Under the pieces are notes generated by a model that made no database searches, was not told the origin of the DNA, and was given only the letters and a program-made list of their open reading frames with translations. From positions 1,426,001 to 1,490,000 of the forward strand of contig QPFY01000008.1 of assembly GCA_003665825.1 (NCBI GenBank): a stretch of 64,000 bases of DNA, in the 5' to 3' direction. Positions 1-10,644 of this stretch are shown here, in pieces. Source of the stretch: Microbotryum silenes-acaulis (lineage: Eukaryota > Basidiomycota > Microbotryomycetes > Microbotryales > Microbotryaceae). How positions within the stretch are numbered: the stretch's first letter is position 1; each line of letters opens with the position of its first letter. Both the position numbers and the translations under genes were made by a program.

Positions 1-1592
1 CGGCCGACCGTCGTTCGGGTGCTCGAAGCTCCCCCCGAAGAAGAGTTCTTGGGCAGAGCCCACTTTTTCGGCACGGACGCGGGCGCCACGGCCCAGTTCC
101 TTCGCACCTCGCTCGCCTTCGCCTTCGATGTCGACGAAGCTTCCTTGGAGGCCACCCCCCTGACGCCCTTCGACCGTCAGCGTGGCGCCGACTCCACCCG
201 CGCCGCCGACGCGCAGCGCTTCTCGTCGGCACCCATCGGCCTCGTCGACATCCTCGCGCTGCCCAACCCGAATCGCCTCGCCGAGTCGCTTGCCTTCCTT
301 CGGCGAATCCTCGTCAACATCCTCCCCTGCCCGGTACTCGTCGTCACCGGCGCCAAGGCATACGAGCTCGTCACTCGGTTCCTCTACCGCGTGAAAATTG
401 CCTCGTCCGTCGCCCGCGACGCCTTTGCGGGGTTGGATTCGAGCAAGCTTCAGCCGGACATGGTCGAGGTGCCGCAACTGCGCCCCTGGGCATCCCTCGG
501 CCCCGACCCGTTCACGGAATTGGTCGGCACGACACGCGTCGTCGAGATTGCTCCAAGCATCTGGCGTCTCGTTGTGCAAATTCACCCCGGTGCCTTTGCT
601 TACGAGCCCAACATCGCGCCGCTGCGCCAACACCTCGCGGTCTTGACCGAACTGCTCGTCCGTATCGTCGACCAAGTTGTGGCCGAGGGGGACTTTGCGA
701 CGCTAAACGAGGCTTCGGCGGTTCGGCTACGCATGGAGTGCGAGCGACGTTCCGTCGCATCGGGTCTCGCCGACCGACTGCGGCGACAGCGCGCTCTCGT
801 CGCCGACGCCACACTCACAAACAAGAGCTTTACCGTTGTTCGGGCCCCTATGACGGCGGAACAACGTGAGCGCGCATCCCGCACGTCCAAGGAAGCGATC
901 GCTCGGTGAGGTCCATCCGCTCCCTCGACGGCCAGTTCGGCGCTCGCAGCTGACCTCGAAACGTTCTTCGCTGGTCGATCGGGACGTCCAGGCAGAACCA
1001 GAAGCTCGAAAAGCTTTTCGGAGCCCCCAAGTCCAGGGCCCGTCAACAACAAATGGAGTTCCTCTGCAAGATGTACGAACGCGCCAAGGACAGGGGGGAG
1101 GACCTCGGGGGGCACCCGATTCTGCCGACGGTGGGGGACTTGGCTCCGGGCTCGACGAGATGGAAGAGGTGGTTCCTGACCGGGGACCCCGGCAAGATGA
1201 TCGTGCGTTCAGCTTATGGGGCGCTTGGAGCTCAGGCCGGCATCGTCCGTCGCCAAAACGATCCCGACGAAGCGGCTCGGCAGTCGGCCAAGAAGAGGGA
1301 AGCCATTCGGAAGAGAAGGGCGACGGCCCCCAAAACCGATCGCTTCGTCTACCCCAAGAGCACAAAAAAGGCCGCGCACTCCCGACGGGAAAATTCCGCG
1401 GCGATGCAGAAAAGAGCTTGGGACGCATCGCGGAAGAAGAAGTTTGCGACGTTCCTTGACCAGGTCCACGCGGGCAACAAAGACCCAAATGGCCCTCCCG
1501 GACAGAAGTACAGCCCAGAGAGATCTGATGTGAACGCCGAATTCCTCGAGGGTATCAGAGCGAGACCAAGTGTAAAACCAGCCCCTTCATAA
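1..1592 (+). CDS. Unrecognised protein, 5'-truncated by window edge, two exons
   Basis: The frame is open from base 1 with no ATG, so the gene begins outside the window. Two long open frames join cleanly if bases 906-991 are an intron (GTGAGG donor, GTCCAG acceptor): exons 1-905 and 992-1592 keep phase and give at least 501 residues ending in TAA. The first part is mixed alpha/beta-like with no motif I recognise. The second part, from about residue 300, is strongly basic (many Lys/Arg, including KKREAIRKRR), which suggests nucleic-acid binding or a nuclear localisation signal. No catalytic signature was found. A 45-bp piece of exon 1 (508-552) recurs inverted at 1739-1783, so the gene may belong to a multi-copy, perhaps transposon-linked, family. 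Function unknown. Confidence 0.55.
508..552 (+). repeat. Arm 1 of a 45-bp inverted duplication
   Basis: This segment encodes PFTELVGTTRVVEIA within the unrecognised gene. Its reverse complement is found at 1739-1783 with 43 of 45 bases identical. Confidence 0.85.
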
Positions 1593-1684
1593 CTGGACTA
1601 CACGGCCAAAAAGGCTAACAATTTCAATCGATGCAGATTGAAATCAGAAGCGAGCCATTTAAGGCGCAAGGTAACTTTGGTCCT
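1592..1684 (+). repeat. 93-bp module shared with the FunK1 kinase 5' end
   Basis: 86 of 93 bases match the reverse complement of 37251-37343. The module holds a CTAAC branch-like site, a possible acceptor (CGATGCAG), an ATG at 1631 and a start-like peptide MQIEIRSEPFKAQGNFGP. The FunK1 copy reads MQVEVRREPLKAQGNFGP. Substitutions are conservative (I/V, I/V, L/F) apart from S/R. After the module the sequences diverge, and the open frame here stops at 1813, so this is probably a detached 5' fragment of a FunK1-like gene. Confidence 0.75.
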
Positions 1685-1738
1685 TGCACCAAGCTCGGTG
1701 GGCCCAGGCTCCGGCTTGATCGACGAACTCACCTTCCG

Positions 1739-1783
1739 AGCAATCTCAACGACGCGTGTCATGCCGACCAATTCCGTGAACGG
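1739..1783 (-). repeat. Arm 2 of the 45-bp inverted duplication, truncated gene fragment
   Basis: Read on the minus strand this encodes PFTELVGMTRVVEIA, followed at once by RK and a consensus splice donor (AAG|GTGAGT). It looks like an exon end from a paralogue of the gene at 1-1592. It lies directly against the FunK1-like module but points the other way. Confidence 0.7.
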
Positions 1784-1813
1784 AGTTGGGAGTTGCGAAA
1801 TCCTCATTCGTGA

Positions 1814-4800
1814 CAGCGGTCTGTGTCAAAAGGACCAGCAGCACAACCAACTGGTAATTTTGACTCAAAGGCAGGACCTCTGGCTCCTTAGACCACTCGG
1901 ACATCCGCCCAATTTTTATTTAATGTACAACGAAGGCGAATTGCGCTACGCACCCTCTTTTTTTTAACCCGCCCGAGCTTGCGCAGTGGAAGGCTGCGCG
2001 TCTTCCCCCCCCACCCTCCTCTTTGCCCTAGGCCGGTTTCCCAGTTTGTAAGGAACGGCAAGTAGGGTGGACGCTCAAGAATGTTGATATGCCCTGCTAA
2101 GTCTTTCCATTTCTCGTTTCCTCTCTCTCTTCCTCTCCGGTGGCTCAGATGTTGACAATAATTTGGGCCACACCCCCTTTCTCCTTTTCCTGCTTTTGGA
2201 TCCGAGCTGGTTGCGTCGGATCGGCAAGAAGGATCGCTCGCTTGGGTCAAGATTTTCGCGACATGGCGAGGCTCGTTCGGAATTTTTGTTTGGATCGTTC
2301 GCTCGGCTCGAAGGCTCAATAGCCAGCGCTCGAGACTCAGCCAACCGAGGACTTCAGGCGCTGTCGGGGTGACGAGTAGCTGGGGCTTGGCTGCGGCCTC
2401 TTAGTCCCTGGGGACCTCTATCTCTGGCTTCGACCCCTCCCTTGCCCCCCCCCCCCCTTTGTCTTAGTATTTCTGCTTCTCCGTGTTTCTGGTCATGGCT
2501 TTTTGTATATGTCCCCTTTCTTTCTAGGTGCTCCCTGGTCATCGCGTATCTATTAGAACTCTGAGGCCCATGCGCGTAAGTATGAGAGCCGAAGATGATG
2601 GATAAGATACTGTTGGAGAGAAAGAAGGCTTGATATCTACAACTCGTAGCTAGTCATAATCGGGAGTTGGGAAGACTTTCAAGTGGGTGCGGCGTGGGCC
2701 TCCTGTCGTTAGTACATCAGTTACTATTATTTTTCTTTTCGATTCTTCCTCTCCCTCTTTCTCTTTCTCCTTCGTCTCCTGGGGGGAGCAACCGCTTGGC
2801 TGGGCCACTTGAATACCAACTATGGGAGGGGTGCATGTGGTCCGCACTTGGCCCAGCAAACTGCGCGCCCATCCCGCCCCACTCCGACTCCGCCTGTGAC
2901 TCGACCAGTTGCAGAGAGGAGACTTACTAACTACACCATTGAAAGCATGCTGTATAGCGCATCATCAGCGGGACTCGGAGCGCCCACCACTAAAGAATTC
3001 CCCGACGATCACAACGCTGCATGTTGAGCAGGTAGTACTGTCACCGCTAGTGCTCTTGAGCATCGCTAAATCAAAGGATTTCTTACCCACCGCTTTGCAC
3101 CTTGAGCTGGTTGGAAGCGTTTTACATCTTCAAGACCCTTTTCCCTCATATAAAAGCCCCATCCAGTGGCAATGTCGAGGCTTTGGAGGAAAGGTCGGTG
3201 AGAGCCTCGGAGTCGCAGTATACGAGTAGTGCGATGCGTCAAATTGTTCAGCAATCGAGGTCGCTTCGCTAACAAACATGTCGGTGCGAAAGAAAGGATG
3301 AACCCCCATTGACAGTTGCGCTTCGGCTGGCAGCGTGTCGAGGTCGAGAACGGAGCTGGTTGACTGAAGAACTTACATTGGTCCGAAAAGTCGGCCCGTG
3401 CAGCGAACGACACGAGCCTGAGGTATCGAGAGGAAACGAAGATCGGGCTGGGACAGCAGGAGATTTTTGTCTGAGCGGCGATCGCCTCATTGAAGCACGA
3501 GTCGTCAGAAAGAAGGGAGTGTCAGTGGTTTGGAAATGACTCGCGCAGGCACAGTACTCTTGGATTATTTTGCGTACCTTGGGGAGCAACCGCGAGCTCG
3601 GCAGCAATCTCGTCAATGATATCTTGAAGGAACACGAAAGAATGCGCCATCGCGGTGACATTTATGGGAACCGAGGGCGTCATCCGCACCGGCACGCTTG
3701 CCACTAATTGCGGGGAGGAAGATCCGGCTTTGATGGCCGAAACTGAGCATGAGCGGAGGCCGCATCACCGCGATATCTTTAAACATTTGATCGAGCGCCT
3801 TCGATAAAAGCAAAGAAGCCGATGTAGAATTGATGGCATCGCTTTTGCAATGGGATTGTGCGTCGCCGACGATCGCACTCGAACTGGAGATGCAGTGGCG
3901 GCATCTTCCCCGTTGACCACGCTCATCTCAACACCATGGCTTGATTCGGGATGAAGAGTAGTTGCTACTAAGTGATGTTGTCACGGCTTCAAGAATGTAG
4001 AGGTTGGAGGTGGTGCCTGCCACACCGCGCGGGTCGACATGGCCGCGAGATGGTCGCCGCAAGTGTCGTCACGATCCGTATTTTGGCCACCTCGGCGGCG
4101 TCAAGTTCCTTGGAAGTTTCTGAGAGGCTGATGCGCAAATCTTGGTTGCTTACGTTCCGACTTGGTGTATTGTGATCTCGGCGTCTTACGAGATGGTGAA
4201 CCCGTCTGAGGTGCGCCGTCAAGAGCAGCTGAAGCGGCTGTGGCCGAACCGCAACTCGGCGATTTGGGAATTTCAGCGTTCTGGAACCTTGATCTGTCTA
4301 GGCGTTGGGCCGTGTTGAACCTTCCAAAAGTCTGACCCCTGACGTACAAAGTCGCGCTGCATGTCTAGGCCCAGCCTTAAGTTGTTACGCGTTGAATGAG
4401 GATCCGACCCGACCCGACTTAGAGCTTTCGATTCATGTGGGGGCGGAGCTCCTCTGCTGCAAAGTCTGCGTCGATCGGGTACCGTTGGGTCGGACCTGCA
4501 ACCGGCGAACCCTATTCGAAAAGACGTATGTGGAAAAACCCGGATGGGCGTAGCCAGCGCACGTCAGTCGGATCACAGCCTTTGATTTGAGTTCATGCTG
4601 GATCACGGAAGTTAGGGGTCAAACGCCTCGATTCGCAGCCATGTCCGCACCCGCAGACCGCCGTGTCCGCACACGCGGGGCTGCGGTACGGACATGAAAA
4701 TTCCGCAACATCGTATGTCCTGCACTACACATGCCTACATGTTCTCCGTGCTCTCCGTGCACACAACAACTAAATATACTCATATATTTATTCTTTAGCG

Positions 4801-5310
4801 TCAAGACCATCTGATTTAAGCGTGTACTGACCTAAGTCCGACTCGCTTCGACATGCCAGAACTCGAGGCATCAGCTCCATCAAGTGCGAGTTCTCTCAAA
4901 AGGTTGGGTTTTGGGGAAGCAAGTTGAGGCTTCGTTATTGCAAAGACGAAAAGAGAGAAGAAGGAAAGCGGGGACGGTCTCGTCCAAAGCGAAAAAAGGA
5001 ACGAGCCCGGTTTCCTCTTTTGGGAAGGAGAGGGGGTGGGGAATCATACGAGTTGGGGACAAGAGGTTGATGTTGACATCGAGGTCGAGCACTTCGAACC
5101 TCGTATATTGATTTTTTAGGGGGGCGGAAGAGAAAGCGGTATCAAGAAAGCAGAGGAGGGGAGTCCTCTAGTTTGGTCGACACGTTGAGCGAACGACGAA
5201 TGCTGCTGTGTTGCGGTGTTGAAGATGCGAACAACAAGGGGAGGAAAGACGAGCCGAACGGAAACCACGGGAGAGCGAGACAGAGAGAGAGCACAGACCG
5301 AGCCTTTTCT
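1814..5310. other. Gene-poor stretch with no supportable gene
   Basis: About 3.5 kb holding only short open frames without family resemblance. It contains a 13-base C run (2445-2457), pyrimidine-rich blocks near 2000-2160 and 2720-2780, a canonical TATAAAAG (3149-3156) with no clear gene behind it, and a long hairpin at 4640-4696. A minus-strand frame near 3550-3730 looks faintly protein-like but could not be extended into a gene. The right end (about 5100-5310) would hold the MET6 3' untranslated region. Confidence 0.6.
4640..4696. repeat. 57-bp imperfect palindrome (hairpin/cruciform)
   Basis: Left arm 4640-4656 (CATGTCCGCACCCGCAG) pairs with right arm 4681-4696 (CTGCGGTACGGACATG). The loop holds a second small inverted repeat, CGTGT at 4662-4666 with ACACG at 4671-4675, so the whole segment can fold as one long stem. 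Confidence 0.8.
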
Positions 5311-8067
5311 TTAGGCCTTGTAGGTTTCGCGGGCCCAGCGGGCAGCCTCGACGAGGTTCTTCAACGACTCCTCCGTCTCCTTCCAGCCGCGGGTCTTGAG
5401 GCCGCAGTCGGGGTTGATGAAGAGGTCCTTGACCTGCGGGATCGCCTTGAGCAGGCCGGCGATCTTGTCCTGCAACTCCTGCACGCTGGGGACACGCGGC
5501 GAGTGGATGTCGTAGACACCGGGACCGATCGCGTTGGGGTATTTGTACGTCTTGAAGACCTCGAGCAACTTGAGATCGGACTTGCTGGCCTCGATCGAGA
5601 TGACGTCGGCGTCCAGACGGATGATGTGATCAAAGATCGAGTTAAAGTCCGAGTAGCAGAAATGGGAGTGGGTTTGCGTCGAGTCCTTGACGCCGGCGGT
5701 CGAAAGGCGGAACGAGTCGACGGCCCAGGTGAGATACTCCTCCTGATCGACCTGGCGCAGCGGCAAGCCTTCGCGGATGGCGGGCTCGTCGACCTGGATC
5801 GCAAAGATGCCGGCCTTCTCGAGGTCGACGACCTCGTCGCGGAGCGCGAGCGCGAGCTGCTTGCATTGCACCTCCTTGGTGACGTCGGCACGCGGGAAGG
5901 ACCAGTTGAGGATCGTGACGGGGCCCGTGAGCATGCCCTTGACGGGCTGCTTGGACAGCGACTGCGCGTACGACGACCAGCGCACGGTCATGGGCGCGGG
6001 GCGCGAGACGTCCGAGACGACGATGGGGGGACGCACGTAGCGTGAGCCGTACGACTGGACCCACGCGTTCTCGGTGAACTCGAAGCCGGCGAGGCGCTCG
6101 CCAAAGTACTGGACCATGTCGTTGCGCTCAGGCTCGCCGTGGACGAGGAGGTCGAGGCCGACCTTTTCCTGGAACTCGACGACGGACTTGATTTCATTCT
6201 CGATGAAGTTGTCGTACTCCTTCTCCGAAAGCTCGCCCTTGCCGAGCTTGGCGCGCGCGACGCGGATCTCCTTGGTCTGCGGGAACGAGCCAATCGTCGT
6301 CGTCGGGAACGTCGGGAGGGGGAAGACCTTGTTCTGCGCGGCGATGCGCTCGGGGAAGGGAGACTGGCGGTTGTACATCTCCTTGGTAACGGCGGCGACG
6401 CGCTCACGGACGGCGGCGTCCGAGTTCTGCTCAAAGTCGCGGCGGGCCCGGATCGAGGTCGCGTTGGCCTCGAGCGCCTCCTTGACGGACTCGGGGGATT
6501 CGACGGCCTTGGCGATGGTCGCGACTTCGGCGGCCTTCTCGGTCGCGAACGAGAACCAGTCCTTGACCTCGGACTTGAGCTTGGACTCGTTGGCCAGGGT
6601 GACGGGGGTGTGGAGGAGCGACGACGACGTCGCTACGACGACGCGGTCGGCCCCGAGCTCGGCGACGACCTTCTTGGCGGTCTCGACCGAGGCGGCGATG
6701 TCGTTCTTCCAGATGTTGCGGCCCGAGACGAGACCGAGCGAGAGCACGAGCTGGGTCGGCTTGACGGCGGCCACGACGGCGTCGAGCTGCGACGCGGCAC
6801 GGTCGAGGTCGATGTGGACGGCGTGGACGGGCAACTTGGCGACGTACGCGATCGACTTCTTCTCGAGGCGGCCAAAGTAGGTCGCGACGGTGATCTTGAG
6901 GCCGGGGGCGGCCTTGGCGAGGGCCTCGAAGGTGGAGGTGTACTCCTTCTCGAGGTCGTCTGTCGCGTCGAGCGCCAGAGCAGGCTCGTCGATCTGGACC
7001 TCGGTCGCGCCGGCGGCCTCGAGCTTCTTGAGGAGCTCGCCGTAGACGGGCACGAGCTTGTCGAGGACATCGAGAGTCTTGAACTCGGACGACGTCTCGT
7101 CGCGGCCGACCTTGCCAATCAACAAGTACGTGATGGGGCCGAGCAGGACGGGGCGCGTCGTGATGCCAGCGGCCTTGGCCTCCTCAAATTCGTCGACGGG
7201 CTTGGTGTCATTGAGCTTGAACTCGGTCTTGGACGAGAGCTCGCCCTTGAGGTCTGAACACAGGGCGAGTAGGGAGCACCGACGGGTAGGTCAGAGACCG
7301 TGCTCATTCCGACACCGCAGAGTCAAAAAGAGGACGCCAATTACTCACAGTGGTAGTTCGAGTCGAACCACTTTTGCATCTCACCAGCGGGGACATCGAC
7401 GCCGCCGACTTGGCGACCTCGACCCATGGCAAAGTAGCGGTCGAGGGCCGAGATGTCGGCCTCGGCGTACTTGGCGGGGATGACCTGTTTTAGGGCAGGA
7501 GTCCATGCACCCGAGATCAGCCCGCAAGCACAGGGTTCAAGGAATGGACATCTCCGCCCCAAAAGTCCGGCTGCGTGGGCTGCTTACATTGAAGGTGGTG
7601 GAAAAATCAAGGACGTGGTCGTAGAGGGTAAAGTCACCGCTGCGGACGTCGGGGAAGTAAAGGAAAGAAACGAAAGAGGTGTACAAAAAGGCGCGAGCAC
7701 GGGCATATGGGTAGGGTCAGGTCAGCAAGCGAGGTCTTTCGCGGCGAAACGTGGCGCGCGACGGGCGCGCAAAGGGGGGAAAACCGGCGCTGCCAAGCCC
7801 ACCGAGGACGCAGTGTGTGAATCGCGTAGGGACACACCACGCATGAACCGGCGGAACAGGGTGGGACGAACTCGGAAGAGGAACTCACGAAGGGATGATG
7901 TCGACGCCGGCATCCTTGATCGTCTGCCAGCGGGCGAGCCTCTGCTCCTTGGCCACTTTTTGGAGCTCGGCGGCATCAATCTTGTTGGCCCAGTAGGCCT
8001 CGGTCGCCTTCTTGACCTCGCGCTTGGCACCGATACGGGGGAAACCGAGAACGGCAGAAGAAACCAT
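5311..8067 (-). CDS. MET6: Cobalamin-independent methionine synthase
   Basis: 5-Methyltetrahydropteroyltriglutamate-homocysteine methyltransferase makes methionine in the cytosol by transferring a methyl group from polyglutamylated methyl-folate to homocysteine. Four exons on the minus strand (7889-8067, 7588-7639, 7349-7484, 5311-7253) keep phase and give 769 residues, very close to the yeast enzyme. The N-terminus MVSSAVLGFPRIG is the typical MetE start. The C-terminal barrel carries the zinc ligand motifs: THSHFCYS around residues 650-656 and PDCGLKTR around 737-744. The second exon is only 52 nt. Large open frames on the opposite strand here are codon-bias shadows. The identification is secure. 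Confidence 0.97.
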
Positions 8068-10644
8068 TTTGGCTATTGTATGACAGGGCGAGGTGAGAGG
8101 GGGAGAGAGCGGCGCGGACGGGAGAGGCAGGGAGGGGCGACGGCGAGCAGCGGGCAGCGGAGGACGTGGCAGCGGAGGGGTTGGCGGATGGTGCGAGCGC
8201 GAGCGCGACGTGAAAAAAGGCCCGACAGATTTCAAAGATGTACAACGTAGGTAGTGATGATGGAACAAGTCAGGTCAGCAGTGGGCATGGAAAGGCTTGA
8301 CAACGACAGGGATCGACCACGTACAGAGTAGTGTTTTGAAGAAAGGAATGGAGGGAGGGATGCGGGGGGGAGGGTGCGGGAGGAAGCTGAGCGACACGAG
8401 CTGCGGAGCAGCTGAAGCAGCGAAGTCGCAGCGACTTGGGCAGACTTGGGCCAGCTTGGGCCGATCGCGCCATATGCGCCATGCTACTGCCATGCTCATC
8501 CCCGTGGATCGCCGAGGACCGAGCGCGGGCGCCGAAATCGACCGCGCGTGAGTCAACTTCTGCTACAAACTCCGCTGCATTAGAGGGGAAACACATGAAT
8601 GTCTCTGCAAGGTCTTTGAGAAGATCAAATTTCACTGTGGGATTTGGGCCTTAGTCCTCCGAACATTGCTGGCCTTCGATTCTTGAAGTCGACCCGACCG
8701 GCGGCGGCTACCGGCGAGCGGATTTAACCGAGTTTGCAGCTACAGAATCTATCGAATCGTCCAGTCAAAGTCTGACGGTCAGGTCCCGCCATGCTCACCC
8801 ATGAGAGTTGGCTCGCTTCAAGGAATCTACCGAGAGTCGTAAAGGACGACCGGTAACAGTGACAGGGGCCGCCAATCTACCCGTGACGGGCTCTCATCAC
8901 ACCGAGGCACTCCCGAGTGGGACTTCAACAAGCTAATTCGCGCTACAAGCTCACCGCCCACCAACCCAGATTCATCCGGTCTGCCTTGGTTTCTTTCTGC
9001 TAGCGGAGACACCGTCGTCTGTCGCTCCTTCTGGCGATAGCGGAGAACTTTTCCACTCTTGCACGTTCGCCCACTGCAGTCAACCCCACCGCACGTGCGG
9101 CGGCCGCGCGCCTACGAAAAACTCCCCTGGGATTAGCGCCCCCGAGTACACGCTGTTCAAGAGCCGTATCGTCAAGGTCGCAATGCACTAGTGATTAGAA
9201 TGGGGCCCTGACCGAAGTTCCTCCCCTTGAAGCGTTTCACGCGCGTGCGTCGCAAGTTATAGAGCCTCCGGGTCGTGCACGTGGGAATCGCGAGCCAGCA
9301 GCGCACGGGGTCCGGCGGCGCGACGGCGCAAGCCCCTATCGGCCAGAGGAACATTCAATCTCGAGCGGGGTCCCGCGAGTAGAATATGGACCATACAAGC
9401 CCAAGACTGGCCTCACCGTCAGAGATCGGGCTGCCATTTGGGTGTCCTTAGCAATACCCACCCCTAACTATGAAACTATGGAATCGTTCCAGAACGGTTC
9501 CAGTGATTTGAAATCGATTCAGTAAGAGCATCGCAAATTCGAGTGGTTCGAGCTCGGTTCAGAACGGTTTCGGAATGTGACGCAGTCGATTCTGAGTCAA
9601 TTCCAAAGTACTGGAACCTGGAACGATTCGATTTGTCGGGGTACGTTCTGACGTTGGACCGAACCGCCCACAGCAGATAATGAATTCGAACAGTTGTAAC
9701 TGAAACGCTCCAACAACGAGTTAGGATCGGCATATGTTATGCCTACGCTTTGTCGAGGCGGTAAGTTTGTAATTCGCCGAGCTTTGGTAGCGACACTCTG
9801 CCAGGAGCGGTCGATGATATGTGGCGCTTGCAAACTGTGGCGTTGGCTCTTGCAGCGGGCGAGTTCTGGCGAGCTGCCGGCGCTACCGCTTTGACCGCCG
9901 TGACGCGCGCTCGCCTCGACTTTGGTTGCTTACCGATCTCCATCCCCCAGACCACCGGCCATTTAGTCTACCTCGGCTCGTCTTGTGCATCCCACCTGTC
10001 TACGCTTACTTACGCCACTCTCTCTGACGCCTCCCTCGCCAGTGTCGCTCGCCCAGTCACAGTCGCCGTCGCCGAACGAGCGCCACAACATCCCACAGTC
10101 CTGCGCATCGATTCCCTGTGATCTTTTACTGTGGACCACAATCACAACAATTTGCTTTAACCAAATCAGCTTCGGCATAATCAAGCAGGACCTGTGCACC
10201 TCTCCTGTTGCCGATATTGACTCTCGCCCCTGTCTCTCGAGCTATCGCGGTCGTCCCAGACGTCGACGCCGGTGCAGGCCTTCTGAAACATCGATCCAGA
10301 ACTGCCAATCGAACACATTGCTACATACAGTGAGTACCATATCACTCGGAGCCCGCAGGATCCGGTTGTCCTTGATCGCCTCTGCCCGACCTGCCGGGTC
10401 GGCGACAGCTTTTAGCCCCCAGTCGCGACGACCGAAAGAGCCTCTACATATTTGCTTCAAAGCAATGCCTCTTTTAGCCCTTGCTATGGTGGCGAGAGCT
10501 GTCCAAGCTGACAGTCGACCACCCTGTGGAGTGGCCCCCCCCCGAGTTGACCCAATTATGCAGGCGAGTTGCGGACGCTGACCAATTTCGGCTTGCTCTC
10601 CTCTCTGACGACAATTAACAGTTCCGCACTCACGGAGTAGGGAG
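8068..10644. other. 2.6-kb intergenic region between MET6 and KCS1
   Basis: The two flanking genes diverge, so both promoters lie here. No convincing gene was found. A plus-strand frame at 9819-10121 starts with a hydrophobic stretch but has no further support and may be KCS1 leader. A foldback repeat occupies 9481-9629. Confidence 0.6.
9481..9629. repeat. Small foldback element with inverted arms
   Basis: The left arm 9481-9504 starts GAATCGTTCCAG and ends GGTTCCAGT. The right arm 9610-9629 (ACTGGAACCTGGAACGATTC) is its reverse complement apart from a 4-base difference in length. The roughly 105 bp between them also contains several copies of AACGGTT/GATTC-like words. It could be a tiny MITE relic or a structured regulatory site. 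Confidence 0.6.

Noticed and set aside
3149..3156. Canonical TATAAAAG suggesting a promoter
   Set aside because: No coding region with support starts within a plausible distance on either strand.
3522..3740. Minus-strand frame that looked like an exon (containing PINVTAMAHSFVFLQDIIDEI)
   Set aside because: It reads like protein, but a stop lies just upstream, the downstream splice options gave no sensible continuation, and I recognised no family.
5173..7257. Long plus-strand open frames (290 and 372 codons) opposite MET6
   Set aside because: They are antisense to a secure conserved gene and reflect its third-position GC bias; their translations are repetitive Arg/Leu/Asp/Gly text without family features.
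9819..10121. Plus-strand 100-codon frame with a hydrophobic start
   Set aside because: Composition drifts to low-information text, there is no homology impression, and it lies in the presumed KCS1 leader.
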